Positions 24,969-34,119 of a DNA stretch of 52,462 bases are shown here, piece after piece. The notes beneath the pieces are model-generated. The model was not told the DNA's origin. It was given only the letters and a program-made list of their open reading frames with translations, and did no database searches. The DNA is from Planctomycetota bacterium (GTDB lineage Bacteria; Planctomycetota; UBA8108; UBA1146): the NCBI GenBank assembly GCA_028825265.1, contig JAPKAM010000008.1, positions 1-52,462 on the forward strand, written 5' to 3'. The position numbers and the translations under genes are program-made. Each line of letters starts with the position of its first letter. The stretch's first letter is position 1.

Positions 24969-26446
24969 GGCTGACTCCCCTCGATCATTTGTGCCAACTG
25001 GTCGTAGATGCCGGGCCAGAAGAAGAGCACCAGGCAGGCGAGAGCACTGACCAACAACGGGATGCGACACGCCCACGGTGCCTCGCCATGATCCTCGTAC
25101 CCCTTTACTGCCGCCGCCGTACTTTCCTTGGCGAAGAAGGCGCGGATCGGGATCGGCAACAGGTAGCCGAGGCCGAGCAGGGTGGAGATGAGCAGGGTGG
25201 CGAGGAATGCCCATTGGTGCGCCTCGATCATGCCGACGCACAGTAGCCACTTGCTCCAGGTGCCGGCCAGCGGCGGCAGACCCAGCGTACTGAGACTTCC
25301 GATGAGGAATGCGGTCATCGTCCACGGCATGCGATGGCCGATGCCATCGAGTTGATCGACCCGGGTCTTGCGGCTGGCGACGTAGATCGCTCCGGCAGCG
25401 AAGAAGAGGGTGATCTTGCCGTAGGCGTGCATGGCGATGTGGAGTGCGCCGCCCTGCAGGGCGGCGGGAAAGGCAACCGCGGCCCCGAGCACGATGTAGT
25501 TGAGTTGGCCGATGGTCGAGTAGGCGAGGCGTGCTTTCAACTCCGGTCGCGACAAGGCGATCACCGAGGTCAGCAGGATGGTGCCGGCGGCAAACCAGGC
25601 GACCACCTCGGCGCCCCAACTTTGCTGCATCGCGGTGGGGCCGATGATGGAAGTCGATAGTTTCAGCACGGTGAAGACTCCCGCTTTGACCACCGCCACC
25701 GCGTGCAACAGGGCACTGACCGGGGTCGGGGCGACCATCGCGTTGGGTAGCCACTGGTGAAACGGGAAGATGGCGGTCTTGGCGGTTCCGAAGAAGAAGA
25801 GCAGGATCAGTAGCGAGATCTGGGTCGGGGATGCGGAGCCTGCGAGGATGCCACCCGCCTCGAATCGAACCGTGCCGGTGAGGACCCAGGTCCACACGAT
25901 GGCGGTCAGCAGCAAGAGAGTCGACGAGCCGACCAGGATGGCAAGATAGATCCGCCCGGAGCGTTTCGCTGCGGCGCTACGGTGGTGAGTGATGAGGGGC
26001 CAGGTACTGAAGGTCATCAACTCGTAGAAGAGGAACAGCGTCAGCAAGTTGCCACTGAATGCGATCCCCATCGCTGCCAGGATGGCCAGGGCAAAGCAGG
26101 ACCAGTAGCGCTCCTGCCCCTCGAAGTTCGCTCCGTACAGCCCGTGCATGTATCCGACCGAGTAGATGCTGTTGAGGATCCACAGACTGGAAGCGACCAG
26201 GGCAAAGATGAGGCCGAGTGCATCGATCTCTAGCATGAAATCGAGGCCTGGGGCGATCGATCCAAACACCACGGTGGAGGATTGACCCTGGAGAACCGCC
26301 GGGAGCAGTTGGATGACGGTGAGCAACAGTGCCACCGACAGCAACAGGGTGCCGCAGTTACGCAGGGTATGCTGACGTCGCAGCAACCACGGTAGAACGG
26401 CTCCGAAGAGTGGAAGAGCCAGTGCCAGCATCTCGAGGGGGATCAT
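24965..26446 (-). CDS. Antiporter-like MrpD/NuoL-family subunit, second copy
   Basis: 493 residues from the ATG in the ATGA overlap with the upstream gene (the ORF-track start 26554 would extend into that gene). Motifs 'FLFYELMTFSTWPLITHH', 'FFGTAKTAIFPFHQWLPNAMVAPTPVSALLHAVAVVKAG' style, with conserved Glu and Lys of the ion-pumping family. Closer in look to hydrogenase-4/NuoL-like subunits than to the copy before it. Confidence 0.88.
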   Translation of the reverse strand: MIPLEMLALALPLFGAVLPWLLRRQHTLRNCGTLLLSVALLLTVIQLLPAVLQGQSSTVVFGSIAPGLDFMLEIDALGLIFALVASSLWILNSIYSVGYMHGLYGANFEGQERYWSCFALAILAAMGIAFSGNLLTLFLFYELMTFSTWPLITHHRSAAAKRSGRIYLAILVGSSTLLLLTAIVWTWVLTGTVRFEAGGILAGSASPTQISLLILLFFFGTAKTAIFPFHQWLPNAMVAPTPVSALLHAVAVVKAGVFTVLKLSTSIIGPTAMQQSWGAEVVAWFAAGTILLTSVIALSRPELKARLAYSTIGQLNYIVLGAAVAFPAALQGGALHIAMHAYGKITLFFAAGAIYVASRKTRVDQLDGIGHRMPWTMTAFLIGSLSTLGLPPLAGTWSKWLLCVGMIEAHQWAFLATLLISTLLGLGYLLPIPIRAFFAKESTAAAVKGYEDHGEAPWACRIPLLVSALACLVLFFWPGIYDQLAQMIEGSQP

Positions 26447-27948
26447 CCGCCACCCCCCAGCAAGGCACGAGCAGCGTCGGTGGCGATTTCCACCACCGGG
26501 GCGGGATTCAGTCCGAGCCAGAGACTCGAGCCGATCAGCAGCCACACTGGCCACAGCATGTCGAAGGGTGCCTCGAGAATCTCTTCCGCATCCTCAGGAA
26601 CCGGTTTCAGGTAGGCGATCTCGACAAATCTCCAGGTGTAGATCGCAGCCATCGCTGAACCGAGCAGGACTAGCATCGCCAGGATCGGATAATCCGCCAG
26701 GAACAGACCTCGTAGTAGGTGTAACTTGCTGATGAATCCGGCGGTTCCAGGGATGCCGATCATCCCCAGTCCACCGAGAACCACCGCCGCACTGGTCCAT
26801 GGCATGCGCCGACCGATTCCCGCCAGCTGGGTGAAGTCATTGGTACCGAGCCGGTAGAGGAAGATTCCAGCACAGAGAAACAGTCCGCCCTTCATCAGAG
26901 CGTGGAACATCAGATGGAGGATCGAACCGGTCATGGCATCGATGTGACCCACCGCCAGTCCGAGGACGATGTAGCCGACCTGGGCGACACTCGAATAGCC
27001 GAGCAGCAACGACAGGGAAGGTTGACGGCTCGCCTGGATCGAACCGTAGAAGATGGCCCCTCCGGCACAGCCTCCCAGCAACCAGATGTTGGGATCGGTG
27101 AGGGTTCCTCCCTCGGTCGGAAGGACCGTGTAGAGGAACCGCATCGCCATGTAGATCCCGACCTTGGTGGCGGTGGCAGAGAGCAGCCCCGCCACCGCGG
27201 ATGGTGCGGTGGAGTAGGCCGCTGGCATCCAGAAATGGAGCGGGAAGAGCGCCATCTTGAGCGCGAGACCCACCAGCAGGAAGGCACGAGCGGTCAAGAC
27301 GGTGGCGCCGCCGTCATTCGCTTGCAGACGCTGATGCAGATCACTCATGTTGAGAGTGCCCGTGTGGGCGTACAGCAGTCCGATGCCGATGAGGATGAAG
27401 GATGCGCCGATCGATCCGAGGATCAGGTAGTTGAAGGCGGAAACGAGCGCCTTACGATCGCGCGATCGACCCATGGCGATCAGGCCATAGATGGTCAGTG
27501 AAGAGATCTCCAGCAACACGTACACGTTGAAGGCATCGCCGCTGACGACGATACCCAGCAGGCCTGTGATGGCGAGCAACCACACCGCCCAGAAGGGCCC
27601 GAGTCGATCCCCCGGAATCTCCATCTGAACACTGCGTCGCGCGTAGATGGTGACGATCCAACTGACCGAGGTCACTACCAGCGCCACGATGGCGCTGAGC
27701 ATATCCACTCGCAGTTCGATGCCGAAGGGGGGGGGCCAGCCACCCAGTGGATAGGAGATCGCTCCACCGGCGCGGATGGCCAGCAGCATCTCGATGGCGA
27801 TTAAGGTGGCGAATCCCATCGTCAGTACTGCCCAGGCCCAGCCCCTCGATCCACGGCCTAGGAGCGGTGCCAGCACGCCACCCAGCAGCGGGATCAGCAC
27901 CAGCAGCACTGGGAAGTGGAGCGACCATGGTTGCAGGAAGTTCAGCAT
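26443..27948 (-). CDS. mrpD: Na+/H+ antiporter subunit D (MrpD/MnhD)
   Basis: 501 residues with about 14 TM helices. 'NVYVLLEISSLTIYGLIAMG' holds the conserved Glu and 'LALKMALFPLHFWMPAAYSTAPS' the conserved Lys of proton-pumping antiporter subunits. Follows mrpC with a 7-nt overlap; overlaps the next gene by 4 nt. Confidence 0.92.
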   Translation of the reverse strand: MLNFLQPWSLHFPVLLVLIPLLGGVLAPLLGRGSRGWAWAVLTMGFATLIAIEMLLAIRAGGAISYPLGGWPPPFGIELRVDMLSAIVALVVTSVSWIVTIYARRSVQMEIPGDRLGPFWAVWLLAITGLLGIVVSGDAFNVYVLLEISSLTIYGLIAMGRSRDRKALVSAFNYLILGSIGASFILIGIGLLYAHTGTLNMSDLHQRLQANDGGATVLTARAFLLVGLALKMALFPLHFWMPAAYSTAPSAVAGLLSATATKVGIYMAMRFLYTVLPTEGGTLTDPNIWLLGGCAGGAIFYGSIQASRQPSLSLLLGYSSVAQVGYIVLGLAVGHIDAMTGSILHLMFHALMKGGLFLCAGIFLYRLGTNDFTQLAGIGRRMPWTSAAVVLGGLGMIGIPGTAGFISKLHLLRGLFLADYPILAMLVLLGSAMAAIYTWRFVEIAYLKPVPEDAEEILEAPFDMLWPVWLLIGSSLWLGLNPAPVVEIATDAARALLGGGG

Positions 27949-28313
27949 CCCACCTCCTGCGATGATTGGTCGATGGCGGCCACTTCATCCGCCTCGACGG
28001 TGCCGTAACTCTCGCGGATCCCGATGGCGAGGGCCAGTGCCACAGCCATGGTGCTGACGGAGACGACGATAGCGGTGAGGATCAGCACATGTGGCAGCGG
28101 ATTGGCATAAATGACCGCAGGATCATCCTGCAGGATCGGGGCGGTCGCGCCATCACGGACCCCCAGAGTGATGTACATCAGGAAGATCCCGGTCTGGAAC
28201 AGGCCCAGCCCGAGTATCTTCTTGACCATGTTGTTGCGCGCGATGATGGCATACAGACCGACCATCATGATGATCACGAAGGCCCAGTGGTTGAACAGTC
28301 CCAGTAAGGTCAT
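27942..28313 (-). CDS. mrpC: Na+/H+ antiporter subunit C (MrpC/MnhC, NuoK-like)
   Basis: 123 residues, three TM helices: 'FVIIMMVGLYAIIARNNMVKKILGLGLFQTGIFL' start region and 'HVLILTAIVVSVSTMAVALALAI', typical for the NuoK-like subunit. Start at the ATG in the ATGA overlap with mrpB; the longer ORF is a shadow extension. Confidence 0.92.
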   Translation of the reverse strand: MTLLGLFNHWAFVIIMMVGLYAIIARNNMVKKILGLGLFQTGIFLMYITLGVRDGATAPILQDDPAVIYANPLPHVLILTAIVVSVSTMAVALALAIGIRESYGTVEADEVAAIDQSSQEVGC

Positions 28314-28759
28314 CGGGTGCCTCCCTGGACCTTGCGGACGATGGTCAGGACCACCGAGGCGACGGTCAGCCCGACCCCCGCCTCGACCAGGGTCATGCCG
28401 AGCGCTTCCGCCTCGGCAGGGTGAGTCGGATCGAGTGCGGAGTAATCGAGGAAGTGTCCTCCCATCGCCATGCATGCCACTCCAGTTCCGGCATAGAGCA
28501 GCACCCCGAGGCTCATCGAGAGGTCGACCAGCCAGCGGGGCAGCCAGCGATCGGTTCCGCTGCGGCCGAAGAGGAGGAGGTGCAGGATGAACGCTGCCGC
28601 CACCAGTACTCCTGCCTGGAATCCTCCCCCCGGTCCGATCTCGCCGTGCATCTGCACGTAAAATCCAAAGATCAGAATGTAAGGGATCAGCATCCCTCCG
28701 ATGGTGCGGAGCACCACACTTTCACTCATCTCGTGGGACCGGCTACCGGAATCATGCAT
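28310..28759 (-). CDS. mrpB: Na+/H+ antiporter subunit B (MrpB/MnhB)
   Basis: 149 residues. 'MLIPYILIFGFYVQMHGEIGPGGGFQAG' start region is the family signature; four TM helices. Overlaps both neighbours by 4-8 nt. Start either 28759 or the second Met ('MSESVVLRTI'). Confidence 0.92.
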   Translation of the reverse strand: MHDSGSRSHEMSESVVLRTIGGMLIPYILIFGFYVQMHGEIGPGGGFQAGVLVAAAFILHLLLFGRSGTDRWLPRWLVDLSMSLGVLLYAGTGVACMAMGGHFLDYSALDPTHPAEAEALGMTLVEAGVGLTVASVVLTIVRKVQGGTR

Positions 28760-29363
28760 CGTCGGTCTCCTCCGGCGATCGCCTCTGGCTGGGACGGAGC
28801 AGCAGCAGCAGGCACATTCCCGCCGAGAAGATCACAGCGGTCTCAAACATCGTGTCGTAGCCGCGGTAGGAGGCGAGGACAGCAGTGACGGTGTTGGGAA
28901 CGTGGTGGCCAAAGTCTCCTTCGCCGTGGAGTGCATTCTGCGCCGGTACGGTGGCAGCGACCTTTCCGATGTCCTGGGCGAGGTAGCGGGGCGCGATGTG
29001 AAGATGGGCGGGGGCCTGTGCATCGCCGAAACGGGGTAACTCCGAGGTCCCGTACAGCAGTACCACACCGGTCAGCACCACCAGCACCAAGGCCGGCAGC
29101 GAATGATCCCCGCCGCGCCGCTCCTTGGTCCCGAGCCGGGTCAGTGCCATCAGCAGCAGCACCGTCGATGCGCCCGCTCCCACACTGGCCTCGGTGAAGG
29201 AGACATCCATGGCGAAGAGGTTCGCCCAGATCACGGCCATCAGCATGCTGTAGATGCCCATGAGCATCACCGATCCCAGTAGATCGCGTTGCAGCATGGC
29301 GGCGACCGCAGCGATGACCGCCAGGATCAGTAATAGAACATCGAGGAGCAGCACGGGATCCAT
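28752..29363 (-). CDS. MrpA C-terminal-like subunit: DUF4040 (MbhD) fused to MbhE
   Basis: 203 residues. The N-terminal half 'LQRDLLGSVMLMGIYSML' and 'TEASVGAGASTVLLLMAL' is MbhD/DUF4040; the C-terminal half 'HHVPNTVTAVLASYRGYDTMFETAVIFSAG' is MbhE-like. In standard Mrp these are the last parts of the long MrpA; here they are a separate protein, and the NuoL-like part of MrpA is presumably one of the later antiporter genes. TGATG overlap with mrpG. Confidence 0.88.
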   Translation of the reverse strand: MDPVLLLDVLLLILAVIAAVAAMLQRDLLGSVMLMGIYSMLMAVIWANLFAMDVSFTEASVGAGASTVLLLMALTRLGTKERRGGDHSLPALVLVVLTGVVLLYGTSELPRFGDAQAPAHLHIAPRYLAQDIGKVAATVPAQNALHGEGDFGHHVPNTVTAVLASYRGYDTMFETAVIFSAGMCLLLLLRPSQRRSPEETDDA

Positions 29364-29734
29364 CAGGGGGTCTCCTCGTCAGTTTCGAGATCGGCTGAAC
29401 TGCCAGTTGCTGAACTCCCAGTCGCAGATCTCCCAGTCCACGGAGCCAGCCCGCTCAGATGGGCGGCTCGTGAGATGGCATGTGTGGCGGTGGGGGTGGT
29501 CACCATCAGCAGCACCGAGATGGCGATCAGTTTCCCCACCACCACTAGGCTCTCCTCGGTGGCCTCGAGATTTCGCAGCACCAGCCCACTCAGCACGAGC
29601 AGTTGTGCCATCGTGTCGGCGGTTCCGGCGGGATGGAGACGGGAGTAGAAGTCTGGCATTCGCAGCACACCCAGTGCGCCGCTGAAGGCGACGAATCCAC
29701 CGAGTAGAAGCAGTCCATCACTGATCGTCTCCAT
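29363..29734 (-). CDS. mrpG: Na+/H+ antiporter subunit G (MrpG/MnhG)
   Basis: 123 residues. 'GVLRMPDFYSRLHPAGTADT' is the subunit signature, with three TM helices and a short Ser/Thr/Glu-rich C-tail containing a duplicated 'SATGSSATG'. One-base TGATG overlaps on both sides. Confidence 0.92.
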   Translation of the reverse strand: METISDGLLLLGGFVAFSGALGVLRMPDFYSRLHPAGTADTMAQLLVLSGLVLRNLEATEESLVVVGKLIAISVLLMVTTPTATHAISRAAHLSGLAPWTGRSATGSSATGSSADLETDEETP

Positions 29735-30012
29735 CAGGAGTTGTACCTTCCCGATTCAACGAATCGCAGCAGCGCGACCGTTGCGATGAAATTGATCAAT
29801 CCGTAGAGGATGGCGATGTCGAGGAATCCGCTGTCGATGAATCGGTTGTGGTCGCCGATGAATCCGATGATGGCCAGTAACATCACGGCCTTGGTTCCGA
29901 ACACATTGACCGCCAGCACCCGGTCGTAGAAGGTCGGGCCGAGCACCGAGCGGACGACGGCGAGGATGGCTCCCCCCAGAACCAGTAGTGCGGCCAGCAG
30001 TTCCGCATTCAC
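29734..30012 (-). CDS. mrpF: Na+/H+ antiporter subunit F (MrpF/MnhF)
   Basis: 92 residues, three TM helices. 'VLGPTFYDRVLAVNVFGTKAV' and 'DIAILYGLINFIATVALLRF' style motifs identify MrpF. Starts inside the end of mrpE (4-nt overlap). Confidence 0.92.
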   Translation of the reverse strand: MNAELLAALLVLGGAILAVVRSVLGPTFYDRVLAVNVFGTKAVMLLAIIGFIGDHNRFIDSGFLDIAILYGLINFIATVALLRFVESGRYNS

Positions 30013-30593
30013 CGGGAGACCTTCCCTTCTTCTTTATCTTCTTCTTCATCATCGTCCCGCTCCCAACGCTGTGGAATCATCGGGCCGATCCGTTTCTCCA
30101 TCGAGCCGTCGAGCACCCCCCGGGCAGACTTCTCCCCGAGGGCGTGGACCCGCAGTGACTCGTCGTCGATGTCGATCGTCACCGTCCCCGGCGTCAGGGT
30201 GATGGAGTTGGCCAGTAGCGTCTGGGCGAGGGGATGATCGAACGGGGTGGGGATCTCGACTAGTCGGGGTGAGATGTCGGGTCGCGGAGACCACGCCAAG
30301 ATGGTCACTTCAAAACTCGATCGAATGATCTGCACCAGTAACCATGGCAGGTAGAGGAAGAAGCGAGGTAAGGATTGCAGCGGCTGGTACTGGGGGCCGA
30401 TCAGATCGAGCCGCTGGCACAGCAGCACCGTCACGGCGCTGGCCACCAGGCCAGAGCCGAGCAGGAAAGGAGAATCAAACTGCCCCGAGAGGAGCAGCCA
30501 GAAACCGAACAATGCCAGAAAAAGCCAGAAAGAACGCAACGGAATCCCCCGATACCCCAACCGTCTGCCGGTTGCACCGCCAGAAGATGGCAT
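30009..30593 (-). CDS. mrpE: Na+/H+ antiporter subunit E (MrpE/MnhE), first gene of operon
   Basis: About 194 residues: two TM helices ('FWLFLALFGFWLLLSGQFD'), then 'YLPWLLVQIIRSSFEVTILAW' and the soluble 'NSITLTPGTVTIDIDDESLRVHAL' that typifies MrpE. The C-tail is very acidic and basic ('DDDEEEDKEEGK'). No strong SD at the chosen ATG; an upstream Met at 30659 is possible. Divergent from the EamA gene. Confidence 0.88.
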   Translation of the reverse strand: MPSSGGATGRRLGYRGIPLRSFWLFLALFGFWLLLSGQFDSPFLLGSGLVASAVTVLLCQRLDLIGPQYQPLQSLPRFFLYLPWLLVQIIRSSFEVTILAWSPRPDISPRLVEIPTPFDHPLAQTLLANSITLTPGTVTIDIDDESLRVHALGEKSARGVLDGSMEKRIGPMIPQRWERDDDEEEDKEEGKVSR

Positions 30594-30738
30594 GCACAGG
30601 TGCGGGTGTCCACCGTTGGAAACGGCGACGGCAAGTGAGCGCCAGCGCGAACGGTCCATTTCGATGCAAAGTTCCAAAGCGACTCGCTCCTCGGGTCGGC
30701 TACAGGTAGCCTTGATCGGGGAGACGGGGGATCGCCGG

Positions 30739-31650
30739 ATGCAATTTGAAGAACTAGCGGGATTGGCAGCGGCGGCCTGCTGGGCCAGTGGAAGTTTCAT
30801 CTACAGTCGCCTCGATGTCACGGCAGCCGCTCTGAATCTGGGGAAGAATATCATTGCTGGCGTGTTGTTGCTGGCCAGCGTCCCGATCTTCGGAGCCGGT
30901 CTCGATGTCTGGCTGTCGGCTCCCCCGATCGATTACCTGTGGCTGATTCTGAGCGGGCTGATCGGGATTCTCATCGGCGATTCGGCCTATTTCCGCAGCA
31001 TCCAGATTCTCGGACCGCGCAAGGCGCTGGTCCTGACCACCCTGACCCCTCCCATCTCCGCCCTGTTCGGTTGGTTCTGGCTGGCAGAAACGTTGGAAAC
31101 GGTACACCTGGTGGCGATGGCGGTGACGCTGGCAGGAATCAGCCTGGTGATCCGAGATCGTAACCTGGCTCAAGATCGTTCCGGCCATCACCAGGGCAGT
31201 GTCAGAGATGGAATCATGCTGGGAATCTTTGCCGCTTCCTGTCAGTCGCTGGGAATCGCCTTGTCGAAGGTGGTGATGGAATCATCATTTCCAGCACTGG
31301 AAGTCTCGGCGATCAGGATCGGTGTGGCGGTCCTCGGGGGGTTGTTGATGGCCGTGGTGAGTGGATCGCTACCCGGCTGGAAGAAGCAACTGATGCAGAA
31401 GGGGATTCCTGGACGCATCTTTGTCGCCAGTCTGGTGGGAACTTACATCGGAATCTGGCTCAGCCACGTCTCGGCGGAACATTTGCCGCTCGCCATCGCC
31501 ACGACTCAGATGTCGATGACACCCATCTTCATGGTGCTACTGGTGGGGATCTTCCTGAGACAGAAGATCTCGGCGATTGCTTTTGTGGGGATGATCTTGG
31601 CCAGCCTGGGAGTCGCGATCCTGATGGACCTCATCGTCTGGGGCTTCTAA
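30739..31650 (+). CDS. EamA/DMT-family transporter
   Basis: 303 residues with ten TM helices in two EamA repeats ('AAACWASGSFIYSRL' opening; 'GPRKALVLTTLTPPISALFGWFWLAETL' in the first half, 'LAIATTQMSMTPIFMVLLVGIFLRQ' in the second). Inner-membrane metabolite exporter or importer; substrate not predictable. I use the ATG at 30739 since the ORF-track extension lies under the divergent mrpE gene. Confidence 0.88.
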   Translation: MQFEELAGLAAAACWASGSFIYSRLDVTAAALNLGKNIIAGVLLLASVPIFGAGLDVWLSAPPIDYLWLILSGLIGILIGDSAYFRSIQILGPRKALVLTTLTPPISALFGWFWLAETLETVHLVAMAVTLAGISLVIRDRNLAQDRSGHHQGSVRDGIMLGIFAASCQSLGIALSKVVMESSFPALEVSAIRIGVAVLGGLLMAVVSGSLPGWKKQLMQKGIPGRIFVASLVGTYIGIWLSHVSAEHLPLAIATTQMSMTPIFMVLLVGIFLRQKISAIAFVGMILASLGVAILMDLIVWGF

Positions 31651-31666
31651 GCACCACTCGAGTGCG

Positions 31667-32071
31667 CTACTTCAACTTCTCCTTGTACACGAGAATCAGA
31701 TTTCTCGTATACATCACCAGCGCCAGCGATTGACCCAGCAATAACACCGGCTCGATCTTGGCGATGGCGTAGGCGAAGGTGATGCAGCCGCCGGTGATAC
31801 TGATCCACCAGAAGGCGATGGGGATTTCCGACTTCCCTGCTTTCTCACTGACCCACCACTGGACGATCCAGCGCATGAAGAAGATCGCTTGCCCACCGTA
31901 ACCGATCAGTACCCAGCGATCGGTGGTCAGCTTGGACCAGAAGGTCTCAAAGAACTCTTCGGTGACCTGAGGATCATGGCTGGCCAGCAGGTCGAGGGCA
32001 CTACACCACCCATCTCCCACCAGCGGCCACAGCATCGATGCGGTCAGTGCCAAATCTGATATCGCCATCAT
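31667..32071 (-). CDS. Lipid-A-disaccharide synthase N-terminal-like (LAB_N) membrane protein
   Basis: 134 residues. 'GQAIFFMRWIVQWWVSEKAGKSEIPIAFW' region is the LAB_N signature; three TM segments with a short acidic N-terminus. Stand-alone LAB_N proteins commonly sit next to a GT2 glycosyltransferase, as here (4-nt overlap), and are thought to act in lipid or undecaprenyl-sugar modification. Confidence 0.85.
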   Translation of the reverse strand: MMAISDLALTASMLWPLVGDGWCSALDLLASHDPQVTEEFFETFWSKLTTDRWVLIGYGGQAIFFMRWIVQWWVSEKAGKSEIPIAFWWISITGGCITFAYAIAKIEPVLLLGQSLALVMYTRNLILVYKEKLK

Positions 32072-32805
32072 CGGACCTCTTCTGCATGGTAGCGAAGGGC
32101 TCTCTTTTTCATCCGTCGAACCATCAACAGGTCGAGGAACGCCGGAATGCCCCTGCCGAGGGGAGAGTACTTGCTGGTGCCCAGTTGTCGGGCTCGATGT
32201 CGTACATCGACTTCCACGGTTCGACCACCTTGCATCTCGACGAGGTAGGGGAAGAACCGATGAAGACCGTTATAGAGCGTGAGATCCTGGATGATCTCTC
32301 GCCGAAACAATTTTAATGAGCAACCGACATCCTGGAATCGAGTTCCCAACAAGGTGTTGCGAACCGCATTGGCGATGCGCTGGGCAAACTTCCGAATCCA
32401 CGGGTCCTGACGATTCGCACGCACTCCCAGTACCGCATCTTGACCGGTACTCGCTTCGATCAACAGAGACATGTCGGCGGGATCATTCTGACCATCGGCA
32501 TCCATGGTGATGATCAGTTCCCCTCGGGCGGCATTGAATCCCGCCTCGAAGGCGGCACTTTGTCCACTGTTGGGGATCAGATTGAGGATTCGCAGGGTTG
32601 GCTGGGTTTCCTTGCGCCTACGCAGCAGCGTTTCGGTGCCATCGGTGGAGCCATCGTTGACGACGATCACCTCATGGCCGCCGCTCAATTCGCTGAGACT
32701 GGCGAACACTTCATCGAGCAGTGGCCCCAGTGCTTCCTCCTCGTTGTAGGCAGGGATCACCACCGAAATCATCGGTTCCATCGCTGAGGAATGATCGTCA
32801 TGCAT
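32068..32805 (-). CDS. Family 2 glycosyltransferase, dolichol-phosphate-mannose-synthase-like
   Basis: About 245 residues. 'ISVVIPAYNEEEALGPLL', 'VNDGSTDGT' and 'ITMDADGQNDPADM' give the GT-A fold with its metal-binding DAD. No C-terminal TM domain, so it likely works with the LAB_N partner that overlaps it. Start uncertain: TTG 32850, GTG 32817, ATG 32805 and ATG 32781 are all possible. Confidence 0.87.
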   Translation of the reverse strand: MHDDHSSAMEPMISVVIPAYNEEEALGPLLDEVFASLSELSGGHEVIVVNDGSTDGTETLLRRRKETQPTLRILNLIPNSGQSAAFEAGFNAARGELIITMDADGQNDPADMSLLIEASTGQDAVLGVRANRQDPWIRKFAQRIANAVRNTLLGTRFQDVGCSLKLFRREIIQDLTLYNGLHRFFPYLVEMQGGRTVEVDVRHRARQLGTSKYSPLGRGIPAFLDLLMVRRMKKRALRYHAEEVR

Positions 32806-32954
32806 GTTGGCGCTCACGTGGCCCCCGGATGGGTAACGAGTCTCGTTCAACAGACTCTAGGTTGGTTCTCTCGGTACCTTGGACATTTGGACATTGTAGA
32901 ACCTTGGCGGATGGCTGCAACGGAACCGCCAGAGGAGAGCGATCTCGGGGCGAG

Positions 32955-34118
32955 TCAGCGGCGCAGGGCATCGACGACCGAGCGATTGGCGGCGATCCAC
33001 GCAGGAATCGCTCCACCGATCAGTCCCAGCAGGAAGGAGAGTAAGACGGAGGTGAGGGCGATGGTGGGGGAGAGTTGGAATGAAAAGCTGATGTCGGTAA
33101 AGGTATTGAAATTGGCAGCACCGGTCTCCAGGCCGTGGAAGGGGGCCACTAAAAGCAGTCCGATCACGCCGCCGATCAGTCCTACCTGGGCAGATTCCAG
33201 CAGGAACGCGAAGAACACCTCGACCCGGCTATAGCCAATGGCCAGCAAGATACCGATTTCGTGAGTCCGAGATGCGACGGTGGCCAGCATCGTGTTCATG
33301 GTTCCGATCACGGCGGCGGATCCCATGATGATGGTGAGGAAAATCGACAACACCAGCAGTGAGGTGCTGAGCCCGCTGGTCTGGGCGGCGAGGTATTCAC
33401 TTTGACGAGTGATGGAGAAACTGAGACGGGGATCCGCCTCCAGTTGCTCGGTCACCCTTGCGAAATCGAGGTCGGGCTGAACCCGCGCAATGACCCGGTT
33501 GTAGACCGGGCGATCGAGAGCCTCGAGCATCCGTTCGACCGGCCCCCAAATCTCGCTGCCCTGGGAGTTGTCAAATTCGTACACACCGACCACCGCGAAG
33601 GGCGTGGTGTTGAGGATCAGAGTCTCTCCGAGGGAGCAGTTCTTCATCCGGTCGACCAATGGCCGGCCGACCACCACCTCGTCGCTGCCCCAGTCGGGCC
33701 AGCGACCCTCGAGCAAACGTGGCGCAACTGGATGGAGTTTCAGCGATGCCTTTTCGATGCCTCGCAGTGGAGCATTGACCAAGCCTCCATCGACCTTCTC
33801 CATGTACATCGCCAGGAAGCACTCGGCGGCTGCCAACGGATTCCCCTGCGAGTCTCGCAAGATCTCGGGTCGCTCCTTGATGATGATGCGGGCCGACTCT
33901 CTCGGGATTCCTGAGTCTCCCTCGGAGGTGGCACCGACACGCAAGTACACCGCAACTTCTTCGGCCCCGAGTGGGCGGAACAACTGCTCGAAACCGTTTC
34001 GAAGCGATAGGATTCCACACAGAACTGCCGTGGTGAAGGCGATGCCCATGGTAGTAAAGAGCACCTGAGAACGGCGTCTCATCAGGTTCTTGGTGGTGTA
34101 TCCAGTCGGTAGCGCCAT
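32955..34118 (-). CDS. ABC transporter permease, FtsX/MacB type (second of pair)
   Basis: 387 residues: N-terminal TM ('QVLFTTMGIAFTTAVLCGILS'), a large periplasmic domain and three C-terminal TM helices, with 'ASRTHEIGILLAIGYSR' typical of FtsX-like permeases. Last gene of a four-gene MacA-LolD-permease-permease operon, one base after the preceding stop. Type VII ABC systems work by mechanotransmission, exporting lipoproteins, peptides or antimicrobials; cargo unknown. Confidence 0.9.
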   Translation of the reverse strand: MALPTGYTTKNLMRRRSQVLFTTMGIAFTTAVLCGILSLRNGFEQLFRPLGAEEVAVYLRVGATSEGDSGIPRESARIIIKERPEILRDSQGNPLAAAECFLAMYMEKVDGGLVNAPLRGIEKASLKLHPVAPRLLEGRWPDWGSDEVVVGRPLVDRMKNCSLGETLILNTTPFAVVGVYEFDNSQGSEIWGPVERMLEALDRPVYNRVIARVQPDLDFARVTEQLEADPRLSFSITRQSEYLAAQTSGLSTSLLVLSIFLTIIMGSAAVIGTMNTMLATVASRTHEIGILLAIGYSRVEVFFAFLLESAQVGLIGGVIGLLLVAPFHGLETGAANFNTFTDISFSFQLSPTIALTSVLLSFLLGLIGGAIPAWIAANRSVVDALRR

Positions 34119-34119
34119 T

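Noticed and set aside
24729-25895. 388-aa minus-strand ORF
   Set aside because: Most of it overlaps the second antiporter subunit in another frame; only its last 79 codons are a real gene.
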